From NCBI RefSeq assembly GCF_030698175.1, contig NZ_JAUYNT010000012.1, forward strand, positions 1 through 53,362: DNA of 53,362 bases. The letters are read 5' to 3'. The stretch's first letter is position 1. Each line of letters begins with the position of its first letter. The position numbers and the translations under genes are program-made. Below, piece by piece: positions 44,702 to 52,469 of this stretch. Below the pieces are notes generated by a model that was not told the DNA's origin, searched no databases, and saw nothing but the letters and a program-made list of their open reading frames with translations. The DNA is from Pseudomonas sp. (GTDB taxonomy: Bacteria > Pseudomonadota > Gammaproteobacteria > Pseudomonadales > Pseudomonadaceae).

Positions 44702-45258
44702 TGATTGCCGCACGCCTGGCTATTCCCGATGTAGTGCTGCTTGAACCGAAAGTGTTCGGCGATGAGCGTGGGTTCTTCTACGAGAGCTTCAATCAGCAGA
44801 GCTTTGAGGTGGCGATTGGTCGCCGCGTTAACTTCGTCCAGGACAATCACTCCTGCTCGGCCAAAGGTGTACTGCGCGGCCTGCATTACCAATTGCAGCA
44901 GCCACAAGGCAAGTTGGTGCGAGTGGTGGTGGGTGAGGTGTTTGACGTGGCCGTGGATTTACGCCAATCCTCGGCAACCTTCGGGCATTGGGTTGGTGAG
45001 CTGCTGAGCGCCGAAAACAAGCGGCAGATGTGGGTGCCGGAAGGTTTTGCCCATGGTTTTTTAGTGTTGTCTGAGACAGCGGAATTTCTTTACAAAACCA
45101 CCGACTATTACGCCCCGCAACACGAGCGTTGCCTGCTCTGGAGTGATGCAAACGTCGCCATCGACTGGCCGTTGGCGCGTCTGGGCGGTGCTCCATTGCA
45201 GCTATCAGGCAAAGATCAGGTTGGTAGCGCGCTGGGTGCGGCCCAGGCTTACGCCTGA
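44701..45258 (+). CDS. rmlC: dTDP-4-dehydrorhamnose 3,5-epimerase RmlC
   Basis: The 185-residue cupin-fold epimerase has DERGFFYESF, the catalytic histidine in VLRGLHYQL, DVAVDLR and VPEGFAHGFLVLS. Rhamnose made by the operon feeds LPS or other surface glycans. A terminator follows 74 bases after the stop, just before the tRNA fragment that begins the integrated element. Confidence 0.95.
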   Translation: MIAARLAIPDVVLLEPKVFGDERGFFYESFNQQSFEVAIGRRVNFVQDNHSCSAKGVLRGLHYQLQQPQGKLVRVVVGEVFDVAVDLRQSSATFGHWVGELLSAENKRQMWVPEGFAHGFLVLSETAEFLYKTTDYYAPQHERCLLWSDANVAIDWPLARLGGAPLQLSGKDQVGSALGAAQAYA

Positions 45259-45331
45259 GCGGCGCCCCGCTCACCGCTGTCGTGGCTTGATATGTCTAGC
45301 CGATAAACAGTGATGATTTTGCAAACAAAAA

Positions 45332-45360
45332 AGGCCCACCGTGAGGTGAGCCTTTTTTTT
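45332..45360 (+). terminator. rho-independent terminator of rmlBDAC
   Basis: AGGCCCACC-GTGA-GGTGAGCCT (one internal mismatch) followed by TTTTTTTT. It is preceded by an A-run, so it could also act on the minus strand. Confidence 0.85.
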
Positions 45361-45364
45361 TGTT

Positions 45365-45410
45365 TGGTGCCGGCACCAAGAGTCGAACTCGTGAGCTACT
45401 GATTACAAGC
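45365..45410 (-). other. 3' fragment of tRNA-Thr: attachment site of the integrated element
   Basis: On the minus strand GCTTGTAATCAG (anticodon TGT) ... GAGTTCGACTC ... GCCGGCACCA reads as the anticodon arm, T arm and 3' acceptor end of tRNA-Thr. The 5' half is absent: sequence to the right loses tRNA character at once. Tyrosine integrases target tRNA 3' ends and leave such a duplicate at one end of the insertion; the integrase gene begins 173 bases away. The orientation predicts an intact tRNA-Thr at the far right end. Confidence 0.8.
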
Positions 45411-45525
45411 GGTTAGCTTTGGTGTTTTTCGGCGTATCGTTAGTTTTTATTTTTTCATGGTGAGCCATTATTTACGGGGCTTGTAGCCTATTCATTGTTT
45501 TTCTATGTTTCACTGGATACCCTGG

Positions 45526-45564
45526 TATCCCAAGAGAAGTGGCACCTGAAGTGGCCTTGGGATA
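45526..45564. promoter_or_regulatory. inverted repeat upstream of the integrase
   Basis: TATCCCAAG (45526-45534) and CTTGGGATA (45556-45564) are perfect nine-base arms 21 bases apart, directly ahead of the integrase start. They may be an operator or an arm-type binding site for the integrase or an excisionase. Confidence 0.45.
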
Positions 45565-45582
45565 ATCGGCTAGGGGTAAAGC

Positions 45583-46977
45583 ATGGGTAGCGCATCCAAC
45601 ACCAGCAAGATGACGACTGACGCAACGCTGAGGGCGCTCAAGCCCGGTGCGACTGCTACCGACTCCCTGCCGGGGCGTGGTGCTGGTTCGATCTATTTTG
45701 AGTGTCGCCCGTCTGGCGTGGTGGCTGCGAGCTACCGCTACATGCGCGACGGCAAGCGCTGCAAGGTAAGTATTGGCAATTACAAAGTGTCGGCGCGTGA
45801 TGCTGGTCTGGCGCTTACCGCTTTGCGAGCTGAAGCCCAGCGGCTCGCCCGCATAGCCAAAGAACACGGCGACGTGAAAGCCTACGTCGAGCAGCAAGAG
45901 GCTATTGCAGTAGTTGAGCGGGCCGAACGTCAGAGACAAGCCGAGACTGAGGCATCGAAGGGAAGCTTTGCCGATCTGTTCTTGGACTACATCGAGGCGC
46001 GGCGCGGTAAGGCCACCCCCGGCGTCGTCAAAGAGCTAGAGCGGCTATTCAAGACCAACATGCAGCCGCACGCCGGCATCATGGCAATGAAAGCGCGGGA
46101 CGTGCGCACCGATAACATCTTGGCGGTTCTTAATCCGATCTGGGAGCGCGGCTCCAAGGTGCAAGCCGAGCGGATGCGCTCTTTTTTGGTTGCCGCCTTC
46201 AATCATGGGCTGACAGCCGAGAGCGTGGTGGGCCGCGCCAATGCCAAGGTTTACAGCTTGGAGTTGAACCCCGCCGCTATGGTCAAGGTTGAAAAGGTAT
46301 CGGCACCCGTTGTGCGTGCTTTGTCAGATACCGAGCTGCGCACGTTCTGGGAGACCATCGACAGCACCGAAGGCGTCGGGCCGGTTATGGCGCTGCTGTT
46401 CCAATTCGTCATCGCGACCGGCGGCCAGCGCATCAAGAACATCATGGAAACCACTTGGGCTGATTACAACCTTGAGGCCGGCACTGTGCGGCTAATGCAC
46501 CGCAAGGGCCGTGGTGGGCAAACACAAAGCCGTGTGCATCTTGTGCCACTGACCCCGCGTGCCATTCAGATAATAGAGCAGGTGCGCATTATCAATGGCG
46601 ACTTCGCATGGCCTTGGACTACCAATGGTAAGCAGCACATTGTTATCAGCAGCCCGACCCATGCCGTGGCCGACTGGCTTGACTCAAAGCACGCCGTTAT
46701 CGAGCAGCAACAAACACCGAGCTTTTCACCGCGTGACCTGCGCCGCACCTGTACCCAGCTAATGCAGAAACACGGCGTGGATGATCGTCTATCTGACCTA
46801 CTGCAAGCGCACGGCCAAACCGGCGTAGTGGCCTCGCACTACCGGAACAACCCCGAGGCCGCGCTACCCGAGAAACGGCGAGCTGTTGAGCTGTTTGACG
46901 GCGCGCTGGCGCTGGTGTTGGGAGAGGTCAAGGAGCGGGCCGATAACGTAGTGCTGCTATCGAGCCGGATGGTTTGA
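45583..46977 (+). CDS. tyrosine-type site-specific integrase
   Basis: The 464-residue protein has an N-terminal DNA-binding domain (about 1-90), a core-binding domain (about 125-215) and a catalytic domain (about 230-420). Visible catalytic residues are Arg in TGGQRIKNIM, His/Lys region VHLVPLTPRA, Arg in PRDLRRTCTQLM, His in LQAHGQTG and the nucleophile Tyr in ASHYRN. The usual HDLRRT box reads RDLRRT, so one conserved His is replaced by Arg. It should mediate integration at tRNA-Thr. AGGGG precedes the ATG. Confidence 0.92.
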   Translation: MGSASNTSKMTTDATLRALKPGATATDSLPGRGAGSIYFECRPSGVVAASYRYMRDGKRCKVSIGNYKVSARDAGLALTALRAEAQRLARIAKEHGDVKAYVEQQEAIAVVERAERQRQAETEASKGSFADLFLDYIEARRGKATPGVVKELERLFKTNMQPHAGIMAMKARDVRTDNILAVLNPIWERGSKVQAERMRSFLVAAFNHGLTAESVVGRANAKVYSLELNPAAMVKVEKVSAPVVRALSDTELRTFWETIDSTEGVGPVMALLFQFVIATGGQRIKNIMETTWADYNLEAGTVRLMHRKGRGGQTQSRVHLVPLTPRAIQIIEQVRIINGDFAWPWTTNGKQHIVISSPTHAVADWLDSKHAVIEQQQTPSFSPRDLRRTCTQLMQKHGVDDRLSDLLQAHGQTGVVASHYRNNPEAALPEKRRAVELFDGALALVLGEVKERADNVVLLSSRMV

Positions 46978-47012
46978 GGTGCAATCCGACGAACGGCACG
47001 ATTTATTTTCAA

Positions 47013-47068
47013 AATGTTCCACGGGGTTTTTATTAAAAAGCGTTGTTTTTAACTGAATGTTCCACGGG
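47013..47068 (+). repeat. two copies of AATGTTCCACGGG
   Basis: The 13-base sequence occurs at 47013-47025 and 47056-47068, start to start 43 bases, just after the integrase gene. It may be a pair of integrase arm sites or protein-binding sites. TGTTCCAC also equals one half of a Pseudomonas parS palindrome, but no full parS is present. Confidence 0.5.
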
Positions 47069-47247
47069 TATTTTCGTTTTAATGCTCTATATTTCAACGG
47101 GTTAGTAGCGTTAGGCCGCGTTCTATTAGCTGTGCAGCTAACCACGCCACAGCCACCTGAAACCCGGTTACTATGCGTGCTACTGGATTAAACCACAGGT
47201 GGTAGATAGGTGCCCCGTGGGCTCACTGGAGTGCAGGCGAAAAAAAC

Positions 47248-47269
47248 CCCCAATGTTTCAGCATTGGGG
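47248..47269 (-). terminator. strong hairpin terminator
   Basis: CCCCAATG-TTTCAG-CATTGGGG is a perfect eight-pair stem. The minus strand follows it with GTTTTTTTCGC, a canonical T-tract, so it would stop transcription moving left toward the integrase gene. Confidence 0.7.
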
Positions 47270-47363
47270 CTTTCGTCGGGAGAGTGTTCAAGCACTCTTT
47301 TTGCAAACCGGCAAAGCCAGTAAACAACCCCGAGGGTATGAAGCATTTGAGACGGCTTCAAGC

Positions 47364-47441
47364 GTGAACCGTTGGTTCACTAACAGCGATGCTATTAGGG
47401 ATACTTAAATTGCGCAAACGCAATTTTTGCGTTTAACGCAA
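47364..47441. promoter_or_regulatory. operator-like palindromes upstream of the AlpA-type regulator
   Basis: GTGAACC-GTT-GGTTCAC (47364-47380) is a perfect 7-bp palindrome. It is followed by TTGCG (47410), AAACGCAA-TTT-TTGCGTTT (47416-47434) and CGCAA (47437-47441), four alternating half-sites of one motif. Such clustering suggests cooperative repressor or activator binding controlling the genes to the right. Confidence 0.5.
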
Positions 47442-47540
47442 AAACCAGACGAGCGTGATTAAGTGGTCCCTTCATCGGTAGTAGTGGATTGCAGTTCGTT
47501 TTCCTTCGGGTTTTCCATTCATTTCAAGGAAAACCAAACC

Positions 47541-47765
47541 ATGGCTCAAATTGCCGACCGCAACACCGCAAGCGCCGCACCCAACCTGCCGATCCATGGC
47601 GCACGCGCTACTGCTGCGCAACTCTGCACTAAATATCAGGTAAGCCGAACCACTTGGTGGCGCTGGTCTCAGTCGCCCGGCTTTCCTGCGCCTATGCGCT
47701 TTGGCCGCTCGGTGCGCTGGTCTCCCGAGGCCGTCGATTCTTTCCTGACCCAACAGGGAAGCTAA
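47541..47765 (+). CDS. AlpA-family helix-turn-helix regulator
   Basis: The 74-residue protein contains RATAAQLCTKYQVSRTTWWRW and FPAPMRFGRSVRWSPEAVDSFL, the recognisable AlpA/excisionase-type winged helix-turn-helix used by P4-like satellites and integrative elements to switch on integrase or replication genes. AAGGA precedes the ATG at 47541; the ORF extends to 47463 without support. It is the first gene of the rightward replication block. Confidence 0.88.
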   Translation: MAQIADRNTASAAPNLPIHGARATAAQLCTKYQVSRTTWWRWSQSPGFPAPMRFGRSVRWSPEAVDSFLTQQGS

Positions 47766-47770
47766 TCACC

Positions 47771-47911
47771 ATGAATAACCAAACCTGCAAGCAGCGGGTA
47801 GCGTACTCGGCTGCCAAAAATTCAGCCCAACGCTACCTGTTCACCCTTGCGCCGGCTGGTGCTGACTTGGTGTTGTTGATCGCTATCGAGGTGCTGCTTT
47901 GGATTGCGTAA
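47771..47911 (+). CDS. small hypothetical protein
   Basis: A 46-residue frame starting MNNQTCKQRVAYSAAKNSAQ and ending in a hydrophobic stretch (ADLVLLIAIEVLLWIA). It lies between alpA and the primase and overlaps the primase TTG start by 13 bases, so it may be a translated leader that couples the two. The ribosome site is weak. No family recognised. Confidence 0.5.
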   Translation: MNNQTCKQRVAYSAAKNSAQRYLFTLAPAGADLVLLIAIEVLLWIA

Positions 47912-48771
47912 ACCAGTTCCGCGACGCGCTACAGAGCCACCTCGGGCCGCTGGATCTGATGCCTATTCCCGACGGCGACATTCACCGTTTTTATGTGCCG
48001 AGTGACAAGCAAGGCAGCTTAAACGGCTGGTATGTATTGCACGCTGACGGCATCGCGTTTGGCTGTTTCGGTAGCTGGAAGGCTGGCACCTCGCACACCT
48101 GGAGCAGCCGCAAGCCGGTAGACCGAGTGGAAGCGCAGTTGATTAGCCAGCGCATCGAGCAGGCTCGTAACCAGCGGGAAGCCGAGCAGCACCAGCGCCA
48201 GCAGTCCGCCGCTGAATATGCCCACCGTCTATGGCGTGACGCCCGACGCGCTGATCCTGCGCACCCGTACTTAGTCGCCAAGGGGATAAGGCCGCACGCC
48301 TTGCGCCAAGCCGGTGACGTGCTGCTGGTGCCGCTGACCCGTGACGGGCTGCTGGTGAACATTCAGCGAATCAAGCCAGACGGGGACAAGCGCTTTCTGT
48401 TCGGCGGCATGGTCAAGGGGGTTTGCTCGGTGCTGGGCATCATCACCAGTGGCAAGCCGTTGTATCTGTGCGAAGGCATGGCGACCGGCGCAACCATCTT
48501 TGAGGAAACCGGGGCCGCAGTCGCTTGTGCAATGAATGCAGGAAATCTGCTACCCGCTGCTCAGCGACTCCAGCGCCAGCACCCCGACGCCGTGTTGATC
48601 GTTGCCGGTGACGACGACCGCATGACCGTGGGCAATTCGGGCCGCACTGCTGCAATCAAAGCCACTGCCGCGCTCGGTTGCGGGCTGGTGTTTCCCGACT
48701 GGCCGGCCAATGCGCCGCTGACTCTTAGCGACTTCAACGACCTGCGCCAATGGCGGGAGGCTAATCAATGA
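47899..48771 (+). CDS. Toprim-domain primase of the integrated element
   Basis: The 290-residue protein has an N-terminal zinc-less primase-like region (IHRFYVPSDKQGSLNGWYVL, GIAFGCFGSWKAG) and a Toprim_3-type catalytic domain near 180-280 with YLCEGMATGATI (Glu) and VAGDDD (Asp triad). Similar proteins prime replication of satellites, plasmids and ICEs. The start is TTG at 47899; no ATG precedes the conserved N-terminus. The helicase part usually comes from the next gene (DUF3987), which is truncated here. The stop overlaps that gene's ATG. Confidence 0.85.
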   Translation: MDCVNQFRDALQSHLGPLDLMPIPDGDIHRFYVPSDKQGSLNGWYVLHADGIAFGCFGSWKAGTSHTWSSRKPVDRVEAQLISQRIEQARNQREAEQHQRQQSAAEYAHRLWRDARRADPAHPYLVAKGIRPHALRQAGDVLLVPLTRDGLLVNIQRIKPDGDKRFLFGGMVKGVCSVLGIITSGKPLYLCEGMATGATIFEETGAAVACAMNAGNLLPAAQRLQRQHPDAVLIVAGDDDRMTVGNSGRTAAIKATAALGCGLVFPDWPANAPLTLSDFNDLRQWREANQ

Positions 48772-49559
48772 ATGCGTCACTGATGACCGTTGTAAAAGTG
48801 CCCGCTATCGAATGGCGCACGCCGGACGCGCTGCCGACTGAGCCGCCGCCCAAGCCGTACCCGACCGCCAGCCTACCGGCGACCATGCGTGACGCTGTGC
48901 GGGCGATTGCGCACCATGTGGCCGCGCCAGAGGTGCTGGCCGCGCAATGTATCGTGGCCAACGCCGCTTATCTGGCACAGACGCGGGTGAACGCGCCCCA
49001 CCTAAACAACCCGGATGGTATGCCGTGTTCGCTGTTTCAGTTGGCGCTGGCTGACTCTGGCGACAGGAAGAGTGAGTGCTACCGGCTGGCCTTCAAGACC
49101 GTCGAGGAGGTCGAACGCACCGCACGCGATGGCTACGCCGCCGAAGCTGCCGAGTTTCGCAGCATGCAAGACGGCTTGAGCGGTAAAGCGCTGAAAGAAT
49201 TCAACGCCAAGGAAACCCCACCAGCCAACCCGCGCACGCTGTACGCAGACACCACCTTCGAGAAAATCGTTATGGATTTTGTCAACGGCATGGCCGCCGC
49301 CGCGTGGGTGACCGATGAGGGTGGGCGCATTCTTGGCGGGCACAGCATGAAAGCCGACACCGTAGCGGCAACCCTTGGTGGCTTGGTTAAGTTGTTCGAT
49401 AGCGGCAGAGCCGAGCGCGACCGCGTGGGCGAATTCAGCAGCGGCATAGCCTACGACCGCCGCTTTAGCCTGCACATGCTGGCGCAGGAAGTCACGGTGC
49501 GAGAGGCGTTGAATAACCCGCTGTTGCAAGGCCAAGGCTTTTTGCCGAGGTTCCTATAG
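48768..49559 (+). CDS. truncated DUF3987 (replicative ATPase-like) protein
   Basis: The 263-residue product matches the N-terminal half of DUF3987 proteins (RDAVRAIAHHVAAPEVLAAQ, ALADSGDRKSECYRLAF as Walker-like region, NPLLQGQGFLPRFL) and then stops at exactly GFLPRFL, where family members continue for roughly 200 residues. In another frame directly after the stop, SVFADFEEF-stop looks like the original C-terminus. I infer an internal deletion with frame loss. The element's replication function may therefore be impaired. GGGAGG precedes the ATG. Confidence 0.8.
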   Translation: MNASLMTVVKVPAIEWRTPDALPTEPPPKPYPTASLPATMRDAVRAIAHHVAAPEVLAAQCIVANAAYLAQTRVNAPHLNNPDGMPCSLFQLALADSGDRKSECYRLAFKTVEEVERTARDGYAAEAAEFRSMQDGLSGKALKEFNAKETPPANPRTLYADTTFEKIVMDFVNGMAAAAWVTDEGGRILGGHSMKADTVAATLGGLVKLFDSGRAERDRVGEFSSGIAYDRRFSLHMLAQEVTVREALNNPLLQGQGFLPRFL

Positions 49560-49589
49560 CGTGTTTGCCGACTTCGAGGAGTTTTAAAC

Positions 49590-50378
49590 ATGGCCGCAAT
49601 GGAATATCTGCACAGCGCTGGCCTTGCCGTTGAAGTTATCGGCGGCAATCTGCGCCTAAGCCCTGCTGATCGAATCACCGACGCTGTGCGCGTGTTTGTG
49701 CGTGACCATAAACCCGAGTTACTGGCCGAGGCTGCCGCTGAACCTTTACCGGCCAGCGCGTGGTTATGGCTGCTGCTGATGACTGGCGGGGAGATTATTC
49801 AACTCGCCGCTACCGGCACGGATCAACGCAGCGTGGAAAGGCTCGCCAGGCGCGACCACGGCGACGATCTGGCACAAGTCATACCCATGCCCGGATTGAC
49901 CAATCGTTTAACTGGCAGCGAACTGGAGCGGTTTAGGGCCGGTCTGCCGATAGTGCGCACCCCGGCACCAGCACCGGCCAACCTATGGCTAGCCCGTGTG
50001 GCTCGCCATCTTGGTGTTCGGCTTGCTGAGCTGATGCAAGCGGGCTTGTTGACTGACGACGACGTGACCGAGTGCGCGGGTGCCGACCCTGCCGAGGTGG
50101 CGGCGCTGATTCGCAGCAACCCGGCGTGGATCAATCGAGCGCGACAGCGCGACCATGTTGAGCAACCGCTCCAATTGGTCGACCAGCACGACGGCGAGCC
50201 ACAACACCCCATCCACACCGCCGCCACGGCCCCGCCTGAATGGATTGCAGCCCGCGACCAGTTCAACGGCCATCTATCCGCCTGCAAAGCCTGCTACGCA
50301 CCCAAGCATCGTTACTGTGTAACAGGTGCCGACTTGCGCCAGCGGTACAACTCGACAGCAATGGAACCGACCCAATGA
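49590..50378 (+). CDS. accessory protein with TubC_N-like domain and zinc-ligand tail
   Basis: The 262-residue protein begins with a TubC N-terminal docking-like fold (LHSAGLAVEVIGGNLRLSPA ... VRDHKPELLAE, about 4-48), common in replication modules of Pseudomonas mobile elements. The middle is unrecognised. The C-terminus carries CKACYAPKHRYC, a possible zinc site. GAGGAG precedes the ATG, and the stop overlaps the next ATG (ATGA). Function unknown; probably part of DNA processing or regulation of the element. Confidence 0.75.
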   Translation: MAAMEYLHSAGLAVEVIGGNLRLSPADRITDAVRVFVRDHKPELLAEAAAEPLPASAWLWLLLMTGGEIIQLAATGTDQRSVERLARRDHGDDLAQVIPMPGLTNRLTGSELERFRAGLPIVRTPAPAPANLWLARVARHLGVRLAELMQAGLLTDDDVTECAGADPAEVAALIRSNPAWINRARQRDHVEQPLQLVDQHDGEPQHPIHTAATAPPEWIAARDQFNGHLSACKACYAPKHRYCVTGADLRQRYNSTAMEPTQ

Positions 50379-51046
50379 CCCAGACCCTAGTTATCAGCCT
50401 CGCCCGCATTGTCGAAAAGCCAAACACCAGCAAGCGCGACTCGCTGACCATCACCCGCCGCGTACTGCGCCACGTCTGCAAAGACCGGCGCGCTATTCAC
50501 GACGAATGCCACGCACTGCGCCGCAAGGCTCGCAAACTTAAACAGTTTCTCCCGTTCACAGCTCAAGCCGTGGCCGATCTGGAGCTGCAAGCCAGCGAGC
50601 ACGGCGGCGAAGTCTTGGAGAGCCTGCGCAACGTGTTGGCGGCCTATGGGCAAACGATCATTCACGACGGCGACGGCATATCGGATGCCTTGGGCTTCGA
50701 TGCCTTGTGTGACCACCTGAGCATTAATACGGTACATCGGGAGCAGGCACGTCGCGACGGTGGAGCAACGTTGCAAGGGCTGGCATTCATTGCCCGGATG
50801 GAAGACAGCACGACCGCCTACGGTGACGAATGGGGCGCGGGAGGCCCGTTGTTTGAGGCATGTATGGTCGCCATGTGTGGGTTCATCCAAACCTGCCCTG
50901 AGCACCTGCTACCAGATCCGTTCGCACCTGATGGCCCGTTCTATGGTGCTACCCCGACCTTGCACCACCCCGACGGCACCACCAGCATCAAACGCCCTGA
51001 CGTAACGGTACACGACAGCAGCGGCAGCCGAGTGATTAAGCGGTAA
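50375..51046 (+). CDS. hypothetical protein of the integrated element
   Basis: The 223-residue product starts MTQTLVISLARIVEKPN and has a basic, helical N-terminal segment (RRVLRHVCKDRRAIHDECHALRRKARK split as RRVLRHVCKDRRAIHDECHA and LRRKARK) suggestive of nucleic-acid contact, then an acidic C-terminal half. No family recognised. The ATG at 50375 overlaps the preceding stop; an upstream frame to 50240 lies inside that gene. It shares the base composition of the element. Confidence 0.75.
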   Translation: MTQTLVISLARIVEKPNTSKRDSLTITRRVLRHVCKDRRAIHDECHALRRKARKLKQFLPFTAQAVADLELQASEHGGEVLESLRNVLAAYGQTIIHDGDGISDALGFDALCDHLSINTVHREQARRDGGATLQGLAFIARMEDSTTAYGDEWGAGGPLFEACMVAMCGFIQTCPEHLLPDPFAPDGPFYGATPTLHHPDGTTSIKRPDVTVHDSSGSRVIKR

Positions 51047-51089
51047 GCCCGACACCATCGGCATAACCTGACATTAACGGAGCTAAAGC

Positions 51090-51380
51090 ATGGCCGACGA
51101 TCAAGCAGAGCTGCGCAAGTGCTGGCGGCAATACAACAAAGAACACGCAGCCCGGCACGCCGCATGGGCTGTGCGTGGCTACCAGCATCCACCGCCAGCG
51201 CATGTGCCATACCCTGATGTGTTGCGCGGCTTAACCTGTGGTGCCAAGACCCGTGCCGGCACACCCTGCAAGCGCCGCGACCTGTACAAATCTGGCCGCT
51301 GCAAGTTGCATGGCGGGCTTTCCACCGGGCCGAAACGCACCAAGCCAGAGCTAACCCCATGCGCACCTGACAAAAATTAA
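51090..51380 (+). CDS. HGG-motif phage-associated small protein
   Basis: The 96-residue product has the signature CGAKTRAGTPCKRRD and CKLHGGLSTGPKRTK, with cysteines that probably bind zinc. The HGGxSTGPKT motif is widespread in prophages and gene-transfer elements near terminase genes; its role is unknown. GGAG precedes the ATG. It lies just upstream of the small-terminase-like gene, as in many phages. Confidence 0.8.
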   Translation: MADDQAELRKCWRQYNKEHAARHAAWAVRGYQHPPPAHVPYPDVLRGLTCGAKTRAGTPCKRRDLYKSGRCKLHGGLSTGPKRTKPELTPCAPDKN

Positions 51381-51434
51381 CATTCAGCCGCGCCAACTAA
51401 GCGGCAAAACAAACCAGAACCGCAGGTGCAAAAC

Positions 51435-51950
51435 ATGACTAATACGCCCGAAGCAACCAAGCACAAAGTCAGCAAGTTGCCGGACAAGAACCAGGCGGTG
51501 ACCGCCTTAGCTGTGCGTAAAACAGGCAGGCCGACCACATACACCCCCGCAGTAGCGTCAGCCATATGCGAGAAACTGGCGGACGGCATGAGCCTGCGCA
51601 AACTATGTGCGCAGCCTGCAATGCCCAGCATGACTACCGTACTGCGATGGCTGGTGGATGAGACCAAGCCTGAGTTTCGGTTGCACTACGCGCATGCGCG
51701 CGAGGCTCAGGCCGATTTGCTGGCCGGAGAGATACTTGAGATAGCGGATGACAGCAGCGGCGACACCTTCACCGACAAGGATGGCAACACGCGGCTAGAC
51801 CGTGAATTTGTGGCCAGAGCACGCCTGCGCGTTGATTCGCGTAAGTGGCTGGCGAGCAAACTGGCACCGAAGAAGTACGGCGACCGGATTGAGCACGCTG
51901 GAACCGACGGTGGAGCAATTCAACATGCTGTCAGCGTGCGCTTTGTCTGA
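51435..51950 (+). CDS. Sf6-type small terminase (TerS)-like protein
   Basis: The 171-residue protein has GRPTTYTPAVASAICEKLAD, a helix-turn-helix (MSLRKLCAQPAMPSMTTVLRWL split as MSLRKLCAQPAMPSMT and TVLRWL), and the C-terminal signature ARLRVDSRKWLASKLAPKKYGD, all typical of Sf6-like small terminases, which select DNA for packaging. No large terminase or head gene follows. A lone terS is a hallmark of phage-inducible chromosomal islands, which use it to redirect a helper phage's packaging. ATG at 51435 is preferred to GTG 51426. Confidence 0.85.
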   Translation: MTNTPEATKHKVSKLPDKNQAVTALAVRKTGRPTTYTPAVASAICEKLADGMSLRKLCAQPAMPSMTTVLRWLVDETKPEFRLHYAHAREAQADLLAGEILEIADDSSGDTFTDKDGNTRLDREFVARARLRVDSRKWLASKLAPKKYGDRIEHAGTDGGAIQHAVSVRFV

Positions 51951-52090
51951 CCGAAACGAGGTACGCCCCGCACGTATTGGCCGCCAATGCTTTCTTGTTC
52001 GTGTCGCGCGAATGGTCGGCTACCGACCAACCGCTGAGCCGAATCAGAAGGCGTCAATGGCGTAGTGTTAATGCGCCGTGGTTATCTGGG

Positions 52091-52408
52091 CTATGGAGGA
52101 GTGATACCGCAAGCCCTGTAATCTTCGTCATCCATGATCTGGCTAAATACACAGCCTAGAGGCAAGCTGCTGCCTGATCGAGCTGGCGAGCTACCAAGCA
52201 TGGCGTCTGCCATTTCGCTGGTTATCGGAGCTGAGTTTTGAAAGCTTACGTTCTTGGCCTCGCGCTTTACATCCTCTTTTCTATATGACTTGTATTCATT
52301 TAGAAGTGTTATTACTTCGGCTGAACTTCCGTCCTTGTATACCCTCATTCTTTCTTTGCTCCTGTTCACCCACTGCGTACTTGCATGGACTTGACCACTC
52401 ATTTGCAT
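52091..52408 (-). CDS. hypothetical protein, uncertain
   Basis: A 105-codon frame (MQMSGQVHASTQWVN ... CGITPP) starts within the repeat array. The part from about residue 20 (ERMRVYKDGSSAEVITLLNE) is non-repetitive and could be real, with internal ATG starts, but no clear ribosome site. It does not resemble IstA, the transposase expected beside an IS21 end. It is best treated as a possible gene or remnant. Confidence 0.35.
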   Translation of the reverse strand: MQMSGQVHASTQWVNRSKERMRVYKDGSSAEVITLLNEYKSYRKEDVKREAKNVSFQNSAPITSEMADAMLGSSPARSGSSLPLGCVFSQIMDDEDYRACGITPP

Positions 52409-52469
52409 TCGATCTGACCAGCTGTTTGCAGTGGACTTGACCAGCCAATTGCATGCTACTGACCATGAG
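52381..52469. repeat. four tandem ~23-bp repeats, IS21-family end-like
   Basis: Units start near 52381, 52402, 52425 and 52448 and follow the pattern tTTGCAtnngacnTGACCAgc. IS21-family elements carry several ~20-bp repeats at their ends for transposase binding, often with TTGACCA and TTGCA blocks. No istA/istB is present, so this looks like a solo or degraded end. Confidence 0.55.

Larger units (their letters stand above)
46978..47540. other. 563-base regulatory interval of the integrated element
   Basis: No convincing gene is seen; a 69-codon ORF at 47199-47408 runs through a terminator hairpin and lacks a ribosome site. The interval carries a 13-base direct repeat (47013, 47056), a terminator hairpin, a GTGAACC palindrome and a TTGCG/CGCAA cluster, each listed separately. 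AT content is higher than in the flanking genes. This is the expected site of the element's main promoter and its regulation. Confidence 0.55.

Noticed and set aside
45365..45410. Functional tRNA gene
   Set aside because: Only the anticodon-to-3' part is present; the acceptor 5' strand and D arm are missing, so it is an attachment-site remnant.
47199..47408. Possible 69-residue protein
   Set aside because: Reads through a strong terminator hairpin and operator-like palindromes, and has no ribosome binding site.
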